Origin: Chitinophagaceae bacterium
GTDB taxonomy: Bacteria; Bacteroidota; Bacteroidia; Chitinophagales; Chitinophagaceae
Length of the DNA stretch: 64,000 nucleotides
Assembly (NCBI GenBank): GCA_019752045.1
Contig: JAIEMP010000012.1
Coordinates: 153,028-217,027, forward strand
Direction: 5' to 3'
How positions within the stretch are numbered: position 1 is the stretch's first letter; each line of letters begins with the position of its first letter. Below are positions 40,120-49,131 of the stretch, one piece after another. Position numbers and translations under genes: made by a program. Under the pieces are notes generated by a model. It worked only from the letters and a program-made list of their open reading frames with translations. It made no database searches and was not told the origin of the DNA.

Positions 40120-41721
40120 TTAATCCTTCATATTCATCACCACGAACTCCTGCTCCAGTGAAGGTGAGTGTTTATACAACTCAGTAATAATCTCCTTCCC
40201 ATATTTTGCATAAAAGCCCAGCATACTTTCTTTCCGCTCCTGCAAACCATTTCCGGGGAAGAGGTTTTGTTTGATCTGTTGAATTTGATTTTGCTGTTCT
40301 GTAAATTTTCGTTTCTCTGCACGAAGTAATTTCTTTTCTAATTCCTGCAAACGATACAATGCTTTTGTTTTTAAAGCCTCTACATGTTGTGATAAGGTAC
40401 TGTCGATATTTGCAGCCTGTTGTTTCAGCAGTTCATATAATTGTTCAGCCTGGGTAAAGCTTCCGTTCAATTGTACTTTATTGGTTGTTTCTCTTTTTAC
40501 AAACCTGTTCATTAATTCCTGTTCAGTTAAAAAGAAATCAGCAATCGTAAATCCAAGCTTGTTGATTTTTTCATTCAACTGTTGTTGCGCCAATAAAAAC
40601 GAATTACGTAAAACCAGCACCGGATATGGCACTTTGTTATGTGCGAACACCTGTTTCAATTCTAACCAGTAAGCCAATTCTCCACCGCCGCCAATAAAAG
40701 CAATATTGGGCAGAATGGTTTCCTGATATAATCCACGAAGAATCACATTGGGGCTGAAACGTTCAGGATGATCTTTCAACTCCATTAACATTTCTTCCTT
40801 TGAAAATTTAATGGTGCTGTTTGCAACAGCAAATCCATCTCCATCTGCTTCTATCCGTTCACGCAGGTCTTCATCAAAATAAAACAGATTAATTGCTCTG
40901 CCACCAGCCTGTACTTTATAATGCTGTTCAAGCGCTGTAATGGTTTGCTGCACCTGCTTTGATGAGCTTCGGTTCAACAGTTCATCTTCAAATACAGGTA
41001 TCATTTCCTGTTTTAATTCTTTTGAATCAGCAATCAACACAATCAATCCATACTCCGCAAAAAGAAAATGCACAAAAGCAAACGTAGCATCCTGAATGCT
41101 GATTTTTTCTTTATAGCATTTACGCAAGGCATCAACAATTTCTTTACCATGTGGCTGCACCATTAACTGTCCGCTGATGTCATTAATGAGTTGCGTAATG
41201 TTTTTATCAATCATCATTTTGCCAAAAGCACCATTCTGTTGGGTAGTCCATTGATATTTTACAGCATTTACTGTTGCGTAGCTCAACTCTTCAAAATCTG
41301 CATCTTCACTACCCATGTAATAAACAGGAACAAACTCATACGCAGGTAATTGTTGCTTCAGTTCATTGGCGAGTTTAACAGCATGAAGAATTTTATAAAT
41401 AAAATAAAGCGGACCTGTAAATAAATTGGGCTGATGTGCAGTGCTGATGGTGAATGTATTTTCCTGTAACAGTAAGTCAATATTTTTTGCGACTGGTTCT
41501 GCAACATCAACCGTACTGTATTGTTTGCGTAACTGATCAACCAGCACTTTTCTGTTGGTTGAAAAAGCTTTTCGTTCAGCAATGGCTTTTTGAATTCCTT
41601 CCACTTCAGGACGGTGAGAATAGAACGAACGCAGTTGAGGCGCATTGTTCAGATAATCCAATACGATCTTCGAAAAAGCGCCTGTTTGCTGATAAGAAAG
41701 AGTTTGTGCTGTACAGTCCAT
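40120..41721 (-). CDS. bshC: Bacillithiol biosynthesis cysteine-adding enzyme
   Basis: The 533-residue protein matches BshC in length and motifs: TISTAHQPNLFTGPLYFIYK, EFVPVYYMGSEDADFEEL, ILRGLYQETILPNIAFIGGG and a C-terminal coiled coil (about residues 400-480). BshC adds cysteine to glucosaminyl-malate in the last step of bacillithiol synthesis, the low-molecular-weight thiol of many Firmicutes and Bacteroidota. bshA and bshB are not in this window. Confidence 0.93.
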   Translation of the reverse strand: MDCTAQTLSYQQTGAFSKIVLDYLNNAPQLRSFYSHRPEVEGIQKAIAERKAFSTNRKVLVDQLRKQYSTVDVAEPVAKNIDLLLQENTFTISTAHQPNLFTGPLYFIYKILHAVKLANELKQQLPAYEFVPVYYMGSEDADFEELSYATVNAVKYQWTTQQNGAFGKMMIDKNITQLINDISGQLMVQPHGKEIVDALRKCYKEKISIQDATFAFVHFLFAEYGLIVLIADSKELKQEMIPVFEDELLNRSSSKQVQQTITALEQHYKVQAGGRAINLFYFDEDLRERIEADGDGFAVANSTIKFSKEEMLMELKDHPERFSPNVILRGLYQETILPNIAFIGGGGELAYWLELKQVFAHNKVPYPVLVLRNSFLLAQQQLNEKINKLGFTIADFFLTEQELMNRFVKRETTNKVQLNGSFTQAEQLYELLKQQAANIDSTLSQHVEALKTKALYRLQELEKKLLRAEKRKFTEQQNQIQQIKQNLFPGNGLQERKESMLGFYAKYGKEIITELYKHSPSLEQEFVVMNMKD

Positions 41722-41786
41722 ACGTTTGGTAAAAATAACGACATTCCTTATGTTGAGAATACCGTCTGAAAAGTTTTCACAAACCT

Positions 41787-42620
41787 TTACTTTAATTGAT
41801 ACGCTACCACTGAATTTTTCCAGAAGGTTGGGATATATACAATGCGTTTGGCCGCATCGTAACCAATATCGGCTGAGTTGATCTTCAGTTCCCGGCCATC
41901 GAGCAGCACCTGTTTAGTTCCATCTGCATTTACATAATAAACCACACCACTCCAGGTTGAAACAAGAAAATCCTTGCCTCTTACATTCTCAATTCCATCG
42001 GTACCGCCTTCCATCCCTTCTGCCAGTTTTGCTAATGACCCATCCTTTTCCATGCGGTACATACTGCCGGCATCAAGAACGTAGAGATAATTTTTATGCA
42101 TCAATACGCCGTTCGGTCCTTTCAACTTTGTACTGTCAAGTAAAACAGTGGCCTTCTTTTCTTTCACTTCATATACTCTTCTGCTCCTTGAATCAGACAC
42201 GTACACAATTCCTTTCTCATTCACACTTACATCATTTAATCCCTGTGAACCTTCTACCTGAATACGATCAATAATAATTCCTTTCAGTACATCTATCACA
42301 ACCAGCTCGGTTAAATCGGCCACGTATAATTTATTTTTATACAAACCCATTCCTTTGGGTGCATTCAATCCACTTACCCAATCAACAGCAATAATTTTTC
42401 CATCGAGCCCTACTTTACCAACCGAGCCCTTGCCATCTTTACCCCATGGTTGTGTACCATCAATGTTGGCAACATAAAGCACTTTGTTCTTTCCATCAAA
42501 CAATACAGATTCAGGTACTTTTAAGATGGTATCGGTTGACCATAATTTTACCAATTGATGTTGTGCAGAAAGTGAAAGCATACTGCTGCAGAAAGCAAGA
42601 AAGAAAATTATTTTTTTCAT
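41787..42620 (-). CDS. Secreted SMP-30/NHL-type beta-propeller protein
   Basis: The 277-residue protein has a signal peptide (MKKIIFFLAFCSSMLSLSAQ) and six or so propeller strands. Examples are PESVLFDGKNKVLYVANIDG, APKGMGLYKNKLYVADLTEL, LNDVSVNEKGIVYVSDSRSR and GPNGVLMHKNYLYVLDAG. The pattern is that of SMP-30/gluconolactonase-like propellers. A lactonase role is possible but the catalytic metal ligands are not certain. It lies downstream of the FAD oxidase gene on the same strand. Confidence 0.8.
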   Translation of the reverse strand: MKKIIFFLAFCSSMLSLSAQHQLVKLWSTDTILKVPESVLFDGKNKVLYVANIDGTQPWGKDGKGSVGKVGLDGKIIAVDWVSGLNAPKGMGLYKNKLYVADLTELVVIDVLKGIIIDRIQVEGSQGLNDVSVNEKGIVYVSDSRSRRVYEVKEKKATVLLDSTKLKGPNGVLMHKNYLYVLDAGSMYRMEKDGSLAKLAEGMEGGTDGIENVRGKDFLVSTWSGVVYYVNADGTKQVLLDGRELKINSADIGYDAAKRIVYIPTFWKNSVVAYQLK

Positions 42621-42665
42621 GATGCTGTTATTAATGACTGAAGTTAGTACAACAACAACTACAAT

Positions 42666-43910
42666 TTATGAAAATCGTTCGGGCTTATAAGGATTAATAT
42701 CAACACTGGTTGTTTGTTCATTCGCCAGCTCTGCTACTAACTTACCTGTTGCAGGGCCCAAACTCAATCCTACCATTGCATGACCGGTTGCTACAATTAC
42801 ATTTTCTTTTACCCTGCCAATATACGGCAAGCCATCTGCTGAACAGGGTCTGTATCCGTACCAAATATTTTCTGTTGAGGGCATGGGTATTTTAAATTGT
42901 GGTAAATAACGTTCCACTGCTTCAAGAATACCGGCAACACGTTTCATACGTGGCGGAGTTTTGATGGAAGTGATTTCCATTGTTCCTCCAAAGCGGATTT
43001 TATTTTGATCCATCGGTGTAATGGCTACTCTGCCTTCCTGCAACACTGCCGGATAATTTAATTTGAATGGCGAGTCTTCTAATGTAACAGAATAACCACG
43101 GCCCGGCATTAAAGGCAGTCTTAGCCCAACCATTGATGCAACTTCTCTCGACCATGACCCTGTTGCAATCACCACCATATCGGCATCGTATTGCGCTTGA
43201 TTGGTATAAACTGTTTTAATTTTAGTTCCGCTTTTTTCAAAACGGACAACCTCTTCATTCGGAATCAACTTTACTCCCGATTGTTTCAACACCGTCATTA
43301 ATCCTTTCATCAATTTCTGCGGATACAAATGTGCATCGTCTTTAAAATACAATGCTCCACGAATATTAAGCTGCACATCCGGCTCCATGGCCTGTACTTC
43401 TGCTGCAGACAACAACGTTGCTTCAATGCCTATTTTTTTTGCATCTAAAACAGTGTGGTTCGAATGTTCTTCTTTTTCTGCAGTTTGAAAATATTCAAGC
43501 AGCCCTTTCTTTTCGTAAGCGAAATCAAAGTCGGGCAGCTTTGTCCATTGTTCGTAACATTGTTGACTCAGGAAAGCAATATCACGAAGGGGTATGGCAG
43601 AATCTTTAACATGTTTGGCTGTTGCACTTTTTATAAACTTCATACCCCATGAGATCAGTGCAGCATTCAAACGAGGCTCTACATAAAACGGGCTCTTTGA
43701 ATTCCACATCCATTTCAAACCCTGTGTTACAATACCCGGAGTTGCCAATGGAATAAAATGACTTGGACAAACATACCCGGCGTTACCATACGAACAGTTA
43801 TCAGAAAAATCGCCCTTGTCCAGCACCGTTACTTCCCAGCCGCTTTGTTGTAAATAATAGGCAGAACTTAACCCAACAATTCCACCGCCAACAATAATTA
43901 CTTTACTCAT
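42666..43910 (-). CDS. FAD-dependent D-amino acid (likely D-hydroxyproline) oxidase, DadA-like
   Basis: The 414-residue DAO-family enzyme opens with the FAD dinucleotide fold VIIVGGGIVGLSSAYYLQQ. It shows CSYGNAGYVCPSHFIPLATP, DADMVVIATGSWSREVA, and a C-terminal WYGYRPCSADGLPYIGRV. The neighbouring hydroxyproline epimerase, deaminase and semialdehyde dehydrogenase genes indicate that it oxidises cis-4-hydroxy-D-proline to 1-pyrroline-4-hydroxy-2-carboxylate. D-amino acid dehydrogenase is the family alternative. The specificity is an inference from context. Confidence 0.87.
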   Translation of the reverse strand: MSKVIIVGGGIVGLSSAYYLQQSGWEVTVLDKGDFSDNCSYGNAGYVCPSHFIPLATPGIVTQGLKWMWNSKSPFYVEPRLNAALISWGMKFIKSATAKHVKDSAIPLRDIAFLSQQCYEQWTKLPDFDFAYEKKGLLEYFQTAEKEEHSNHTVLDAKKIGIEATLLSAAEVQAMEPDVQLNIRGALYFKDDAHLYPQKLMKGLMTVLKQSGVKLIPNEEVVRFEKSGTKIKTVYTNQAQYDADMVVIATGSWSREVASMVGLRLPLMPGRGYSVTLEDSPFKLNYPAVLQEGRVAITPMDQNKIRFGGTMEITSIKTPPRMKRVAGILEAVERYLPQFKIPMPSTENIWYGYRPCSADGLPYIGRVKENVIVATGHAMVGLSLGPATGKLVAELANEQTTSVDINPYKPERFS

Positions 43911-43965
43911 AAAGTTTACACTTCATTTAAATTTACAAATTTGCCACATTGAATGGCTAAACCTC

Positions 43966-44004
43966 TCCCCTCGTTCCCCTCTCCGAAAGAGAGGGGAGGC
44001 CAAG
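43966..44004. repeat. GC-rich palindromic repeat in the hydroxyproline cluster
   Basis: CTCCCCTCGTTCCCCTCTCC is followed by GAAAGAGAGGGGAGG. It resembles the CCCCTCC family but with a different loop. Confidence 0.55.
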
Positions 44005-44101
44005 CTTTTTGTTATTAATGATATTATGAATTGACAACTGAACTGTTCAGCAACATTCTTCTTCTGATCTCATGAATCCCACCAATCCTATAAATCATGG
44101 T

Positions 44102-45154
44102 TCAGATAACCTGGAACCCATAAGCATACGGATCATCTTCCTTATCAATGCTGATGGTATTGTAACCATAGATCTTCGCCCAACCTTCAATACCCGGCTT
44201 AATCGCTTTGATGCCGTTTACTTCCAGCTCTTCTTCAATAGTGCCAATGAACTTACTGCCGATGATACTTTCATGAATAAACTGATCGCCTTTTTTCAAC
44301 ATCCCTTTTGCATACCACTGTGCCATCCGTGCAGAGGTTCCTGTTCCGCATGGACTACGATCAATTGCTTTATCGCCATAGAACACTGCATTGCGTGCTG
44401 TTGATGTTGGATCGAGCACAGAACCCGTCCATAAAATATGACTGCATCCATTAATCGTTGCATCCTGCGGATGAACGAATGTATACTTTGCATTGATATT
44501 CTTGCGCAGCTCTCTTGCCCATGCAATGAGTTTATCAGCAGCATAATGTTCCAGTCCTTTGAAATTTTTCTGCACATCTACAATAGCATAAAAATTTCCT
44601 CCATAAGAAACATCAACAATTAATTCACCCAATTCCGGACAATCAACTGTTAATTCCGTTGAGTACAAATAAGCAGGTACGTTCTTCAATTTTACACTTT
44701 TCACTTTCGAGTTTTCACTTCTGTATTGAATTTCCACGAGCCCCGCCGGCGCTTCCATACGAATAATACCCGGCGTTTTTGGAACAATCAATCCTTCTTC
44801 CACTGCAATAGTAATCGTACCAATCGTACCATGTCCGCACATCGGTAAGCAACCACTTGTTTCAATAAACAATACTGCAACATCATTATTCGGATCATGT
44901 GGCGGATAGAGAATACTTCCGCTCATCATATCATGACCTCTTGGTTCAAACATTAATCCTTTGCGTATCCAATCATACTCTTTTAAAAAGTGCTGCCGTT
45001 TTTCGCTCATGTTCTTTCCTTCCAATGCCGGACCACCTTCTGCAACTAAACGAACAGGGTTACCGCAGGTATGTGCATCAATACAATGAAACACCCAACC
45101 GCCGAAACGATCAAGTGAACTGTTGGGATATTTTTTTATGATGGGGTTATTCAT
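44102..45154 (-). CDS. 4-hydroxyproline 2-epimerase (proline racemase family)
   Basis: Both catalytic cysteines of racemases/epimerases are present: CLPMCGHGTIGTI (first) and DRSPCGTGTSARMA (second). In the related dehydratases one of them is replaced, so the epimerase is favoured. It would convert trans-4-hydroxy-L-proline to cis-4-hydroxy-D-proline. The start is placed at 45154 (MNNPIIKKYPNSSLDRFGG). An in-frame ATG at 45208 adds 18 residues that are a translation of the AACTTTGCCAAAGTT repeat. The operon partners are the oxidase, deaminase and dehydrogenase genes. Confidence 0.92.
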   Translation of the reverse strand: MNNPIIKKYPNSSLDRFGGWVFHCIDAHTCGNPVRLVAEGGPALEGKNMSEKRQHFLKEYDWIRKGLMFEPRGHDMMSGSILYPPHDPNNDVAVLFIETSGCLPMCGHGTIGTITIAVEEGLIVPKTPGIIRMEAPAGLVEIQYRSENSKVKSVKLKNVPAYLYSTELTVDCPELGELIVDVSYGGNFYAIVDVQKNFKGLEHYAADKLIAWARELRKNINAKYTFVHPQDATINGCSHILWTGSVLDPTSTARNAVFYGDKAIDRSPCGTGTSARMAQWYAKGMLKKGDQFIHESIIGSKFIGTIEEELEVNGIKAIKPGIEGWAKIYGYNTISIDKEDDPYAYGFQVI

Positions 45155-45166
45155 TTTGCTTTTATG

Positions 45167-45442
45167 AAACTTTGCCAAAGTTTGATCAATCTGATTAATC
45201 CCGGTCAATCTTTTACAACTTTGGCAAAGTTGATTTCGACCATTTACTGTTTTTCTCTTTTAACGAAAAGTTACTTTGCCAAAGTTTAATCAACCTGATT
45301 AATCCGGGTCAATCTCTCACAACTTTGGCAAAGTTGATTTCAATTACTTACTAATTTTTTCTCTTCTTAACGAAACGTTACTTTGCCAAAGTTTCATCAT
45401 CATGACAAAACCAATCAATCTGTTACAACTTTGGCAAAGTTG
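45167..45442. repeat. Three tandem REPIN-like units (A, B, C) 3' of the RAYT gene
   Basis: Units at 45167-45232, 45271-45336 and 45378-45442 each have AAACTTTGCCAAAGTTT (or TTACTTTG..) at the left and CAACTTTGGCAAAGTTG at the right. About 32 bp rich in GATCAATC/GGTCAATC separates the arms. The units recur every 104-107 bp, with linkers that also resemble each other (CTCTT..TTAACGAAA). Confidence 0.88.
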
Positions 45443-45461
45443 TTCTTGCCGACCAATTTCT

Positions 45462-46061
45462 CTATTCATCAACCCATTTTGTTTTTATATCTATATCCTG
45501 CTGATGATACTTAATAAATGCTTCCCGACTGCCAAAAATATTCATCACTTCATTTCTCCTGATTTCAGTAACTGAATCTGAGAGCAGAATCTGATAAGAA
45601 CTATGCATCCATTGATCCAGTTTTTTCACGAAACCATGATGCACCGGATTGGCATGCAGATAATGAACAACTTTACAAAACGATTCATCTGTTTCTACAA
45701 TCTCTGTTTTCATACTAGGCATAAACAAACTTCCTTTGCGATGGTATACTTTATTAAATGATTGAGTATAACTGCTGAACATGTTGGCAAAAGATTTACT
45801 TACTTTCAATTCTAACTCTTCCTGCTTAAAGATGACAGTTGGACCATGTAATTGATATGCTTTCTGTAATTCCTCTTCCTGCTTCACTTCGATCAATAAA
45901 TGAAAATGATTAGGCATTAAACAGTGGGCAAACAGATTACATACGGGCAAAATATAGTCTGACAGCTTCTGAAGAAAGAAGTGGTAATTTTTTTCTTCTA
46001 TAAAAAGATTTTCTCTGCCATTGGCATGGTTATAAACATGATATGTGTTACCTGGTAACAT
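45462..46061 (-). CDS. REP-associated tyrosine transposase (RAYT, Y1/HUH family)
   Basis: The roughly 199-residue protein begins MLPGNTYHVYNHANGRENLF. It has the HUH motif in LFAHCLMPNHFHLLIEV (His-Phe-His) and the tyrosine region FCKVVHYLHANPVHHGFV, where the catalytic Tyr is expected. This is the Y1 transposase fold of the IS200/TnpA-REP group. An ATG at 46103 is in frame, but its extra 14 residues are read from the repeat, so I choose 46061. RAYTs are usually single-copy, vertically kept genes linked to REP/REPIN repeats, as seen on both flanks here. Confidence 0.9.
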   Translation of the reverse strand: MLPGNTYHVYNHANGRENLFIEEKNYHFFLQKLSDYILPVCNLFAHCLMPNHFHLLIEVKQEEELQKAYQLHGPTVIFKQEELELKVSKSFANMFSSYTQSFNKVYHRKGSLFMPSMKTEIVETDESFCKVVHYLHANPVHHGFVKKLDQWMHSSYQILLSDSVTEIRRNEVMNIFGSREAFIKYHQQDIDIKTKWVDE

Positions 46062-46080
46062 ATATAAATTGAGTTTAGTT

Positions 46081-46204
46081 AAACTTTGCCAAAGTTTGAT
46101 CAACCTGATTCATCTCGGTCAATCTTTTTCAACTTTTGAAACTTTGCCAAAGTTTCATCAATCTGATTTATCTTAATCAATCTCTTGCAACTTTGGCAAA
46201 GTTG
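46081..46204. repeat. Two REPIN-like units (D truncated, E complete) 5' of the RAYT gene
   Basis: Unit D (46081 onward) has the left arm AAACTTTGCCAAAGTTT, but its right arm is cut to CAACTTTT where unit E begins. Unit E spans 46139-46204 with both palindromic arms. Confidence 0.85.
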
Positions 46205-46220
46205 ATTTCGTTTTTGAACT

Positions 46221-48530
46221 TTATTTCAACTCTTTTAAATCATCCAACACATACACACCTCTTCCGTATGTACCAATCACCAGTTTTTTATCTCTCGGAT
46301 GAATAAACAAATCGTTTACAGAAACAGATGCTGGAATGTTTCCATTGATAGCGATCCATTTTTTTCCTGCATCCTTGCTGATGTATACACCAAAGTCAGT
46401 TCCGCAGAATAACACATTGGCATTATCAGGGTGTTCAGCAATTACATTCGCAGGTGAAGGAGGCAGATTCGATGCAATCGATCTCCATGTTGTTCCATAA
46501 TCATCACTTACATAGAGATAAGGTATGTTATTATCTGCTCTGCGATCGTTCAATACAAGATATACTCTTGCAGATTTAAAAGAAGAGGTTGTAATCTTGG
46601 CCACATGTTTGTTGTAAGGAAGCCCTTTGGTAATTTCTTTCCAGCTACCTCCATCATTCATGGTTATCCATACACGACCATCATCTGTACCGGCATACAA
46701 TTCACCTGCTTTATCGCCTTCTGCAACAGCAGTGATCGCCTGGTGATAAATAAGATATGGATAGTTGCCCATGTGCTTTTGATCGTTGTAACTCAGATCA
46801 ACACTGATCTTCTTCCATGTTTCACCTGCATCTTCTGTTTTATACAAATGCTGCAAACCATGATAGATCACTTTGTTGTTGAAGTTGCTCATGACTGTTG
46901 CTGCCAACCATTCACCACGCAAGGAATCAATACGTCCTACATCAAATAAAGGAAAACGTTGTACTCCATCACGACGACCTTTGCTCATATCCGTTTTCAT
47001 CAAACGGCCATAGTAGGTAGATGAATACACAATATTTGTATTGAGCGGGTCAACTTGTATTTGTGTGCCTTCACCGCCGGGAGCCATACGCCATGGACGA
47101 AGTGATGTATCGGGCTGCGTTCCAAATGTATTGGTTACGTTGCCGCTCATCGTTCCTTCGTCCTGCACGGAACCAAAAATATTGAACGGCGTGTTCATAT
47201 CATAAGTAACCGTGTAAAACTGTGTAGTTGGAATTTTATCAAAAAAGTTTTTCCATTTTATACCACCGTTATAAGTTAATGTAACACCACCATCATTTCC
47301 TACGATCATTCGATCAGGATTTTCTGTATCAATCCACATGGCATGATTATCACCATGTGTCCAGTCACCGGTTGTATCTGTTGGATCCCATACTTTCCAT
47401 GTTTTACCTGCATCTTCACTGATCCCTTTTTCTACACCAAATGCATAAATGCGGTTTTCATTTTTTGGATGCACCCGTATTTGACTGAACACCCATCCAT
47501 AAGTACCGGAGAATGGTTTAAAGAAATCATGCACCTCTCCCATCTTCTCCCAGCTTTCTCCTTTATTATTACTGCGATAGATAGCACCACCAATGACAAC
47601 CTTTTGCACTTTACGTTCATAGCTATCTGTTTCACCCGGATTTGGATCCCGTTTCTTATTATGATCATCTACAAACGCATACAACACATTCGGGTTTGAA
47701 TGACTTATTGCCAAACCAATACGACCGGTGAGTTTTGTATCGGGCAAACCGGTTGTGATCTTCTTCCATGTTTTACCGCCATCAGTTGTTTTATACAAAT
47801 GATCTCCATCTTCCGGAACAGGATCACTCCATCTTCTGCGGATGCGGTTCCACATACTTGCATACAATGTATTTGGATCAGATGGATCCATCACCAGATC
47901 AATACATCCGCTTTGTTCGCTTTCAAATAAAATTTGTTTCCATGTTTTACCGCCATCACTGGTCATGTAAACACCACGGTCTTTATTATAAGTCCATTCA
48001 TTACCACTTGCGGCGACGTAAACCACATTTGCATTTTTGGGATGAACAATAACTCTTGCAATGGTGCCTGTGTTTTCCAAACCAATATGTGTAAAGCTTT
48101 TTCCGCCGTTGGTTGTTTTATACATCCCGATTCCCGGCAAGGATGCACGGAAAATATTCGCTTCACCTGTTCCTACGTACAATGTATTCGGGTCAGATGG
48201 AGCCAATGCAATATTGCCGATAGATTGCGTAGCTTCTTTATCAAACAAAGATTTCCATGTTACACCTGCATCTTCTGTTTTCCACAATCCACCTGTTGCA
48301 AAAGCGGCATAGATAATATTGGGATTGCCTGTAATACCCGCCACATCGGTGCTTCGGCCACTGCGATTATCAGGACCTGTTAACCGCCATTGCAGATTTT
48401 TATATGGTGATTGCTGCAATAAAAGTTGCTGCTGTTTAAACGCAGCCATCTTTTGTGCACCGGTTGTGCTTTTGTTTTGCTGAGCCGCAATGGCAAGTGG
48501 CAACATCAGCAAATAGATTATTTTACGCAT
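46221..48530 (-). CDS. Secreted BNR/sortilin-type beta-propeller protein
   Basis: The 769-residue protein has a signal peptide (MRKIIYLLMLPLAIAAQQ) and many BNR/Asp-box repeats of the form TxDGGKTWK. Examples are LWKTEDAGVTWKSLFD, VYMTSDGGKTWKQILF, LYKTTDGGKTWKKITTG, LYKTEDAGETWKKI and ISKDAGKKWIAINGN. This gives a VPS10/sortilin-like ten-bladed propeller. Family members are often annotated as glycosyl hydrolases, but no catalytic residues can be assigned. No T9SS tail is present. Its place in the hydroxyproline cluster suggests co-expression rather than a known step. Confidence 0.85.
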   Translation of the reverse strand: MRKIIYLLMLPLAIAAQQNKSTTGAQKMAAFKQQQLLLQQSPYKNLQWRLTGPDNRSGRSTDVAGITGNPNIIYAAFATGGLWKTEDAGVTWKSLFDKEATQSIGNIALAPSDPNTLYVGTGEANIFRASLPGIGMYKTTNGGKSFTHIGLENTGTIARVIVHPKNANVVYVAASGNEWTYNKDRGVYMTSDGGKTWKQILFESEQSGCIDLVMDPSDPNTLYASMWNRIRRRWSDPVPEDGDHLYKTTDGGKTWKKITTGLPDTKLTGRIGLAISHSNPNVLYAFVDDHNKKRDPNPGETDSYERKVQKVVIGGAIYRSNNKGESWEKMGEVHDFFKPFSGTYGWVFSQIRVHPKNENRIYAFGVEKGISEDAGKTWKVWDPTDTTGDWTHGDNHAMWIDTENPDRMIVGNDGGVTLTYNGGIKWKNFFDKIPTTQFYTVTYDMNTPFNIFGSVQDEGTMSGNVTNTFGTQPDTSLRPWRMAPGGEGTQIQVDPLNTNIVYSSTYYGRLMKTDMSKGRRDGVQRFPLFDVGRIDSLRGEWLAATVMSNFNNKVIYHGLQHLYKTEDAGETWKKISVDLSYNDQKHMGNYPYLIYHQAITAVAEGDKAGELYAGTDDGRVWITMNDGGSWKEITKGLPYNKHVAKITTSSFKSARVYLVLNDRRADNNIPYLYVSDDYGTTWRSIASNLPPSPANVIAEHPDNANVLFCGTDFGVYISKDAGKKWIAINGNIPASVSVNDLFIHPRDKKLVIGTYGRGVYVLDDLKELK

Positions 48531-48568
48531 CCTTTAATTATTAAATGAATGTACCATGTCAACTAAAA

Positions 48569-49120
48569 TCACTGAAAATAATAGTGCGCCGTATTAAAGC
48601 GAATATTCACTGGCGCTGTTCGTATGTTTTGATAAGATGAAATAGAAAAACCTCCGGGAACCGGATTACCACCTGTTACATTTCCGTTTAATGTTCCCGC
48701 AATAAATCCCGGGCGTTTCTCCCCGATAATCAGTTTCGCATCCTGTTCAATCTGATAATAGTGCGTATAATCTTCAAAGCGGCTTCCTGTTTTAGTGGTT
48801 AAACTAAAGCTACGTATTCGGGAAACGTTTATATTGGTAACAGACGTAAATGTGCCAACAGCCATCGTATCCCCAATACTTTCGAAAGAAAAAAAGATTG
48901 TACAGGATTTATCTTTACTGTAACCAAAAACGTTATGGAGTGATGCACTTAAATTATTTGCGTAAACATTATGATACACTACCGAATCGACAGCAAAACT
49001 TTTGCCTTCGATTTCAATAACAAAAGGTTTATTGGTATTCGCAGAATTATTTTTTTTACACCCTGCTACAGTAAATAACAAAAGCATCATTACACCATAG
49101 ACAGTAAAATATTTTTTCAT
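48569..49120 (-). CDS. Hypothetical lipoprotein
   Basis: The 183-residue protein has a lipobox (LFTVAGCKKNN). A beta-rich mature part follows, with FVIEIEGKSFAVDSVVYHN, KSCTIFFSFESIGDTMAVG and IAGTLNGNVTGGNPVPGGF. The layout resembles DUF6252-like lipoproteins of Bacteroidota in which one beta-sandwich domain follows the lipid anchor. No function is known. It lies 11 bp after the semialdehyde dehydrogenase gene on the same strand. Confidence 0.75.
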   Translation of the reverse strand: MKKYFTVYGVMMLLLFTVAGCKKNNSANTNKPFVIEIEGKSFAVDSVVYHNVYANNLSASLHNVFGYSKDKSCTIFFSFESIGDTMAVGTFTSVTNINVSRIRSFSLTTKTGSRFEDYTHYYQIEQDAKLIIGEKRPGFIAGTLNGNVTGGNPVPGGFSISSYQNIRTAPVNIRFNTAHYYFQ

Positions 49121-49131
49121 AAATCGATTTT

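Larger units (their letters stand above)
45167..46204. mobile_element. RAYT transposase with flanking REPIN-like repeats
   Basis: The RAYT gene is bracketed by five copies of a 66-bp double palindrome, three on its 3' side and two on its 5' side, all in one orientation. In known REP-RAYT systems the Y1-type transposase mobilises the REP pairs beside it. The cluster splits the hydroxyproline operon. Confidence 0.75.

Noticed and set aside
45155..45208. Extended start of the hydroxyproline epimerase at 45208
   Set aside because: The added residues are a translation of the REPIN-like unit A.
45167..45442. CRISPR array
   Set aside because: The regularly spaced repeats are internally palindromic, the spacers resemble one another and no cas genes are present; they are REPIN-like units.
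47343..48383. Cysteine-rich plus-strand frames opposite the BNR propeller gene
   Set aside because: The Cys-rich repeats are the antisense reading of the repeated TxDGGKTW motifs, not a separate gene.
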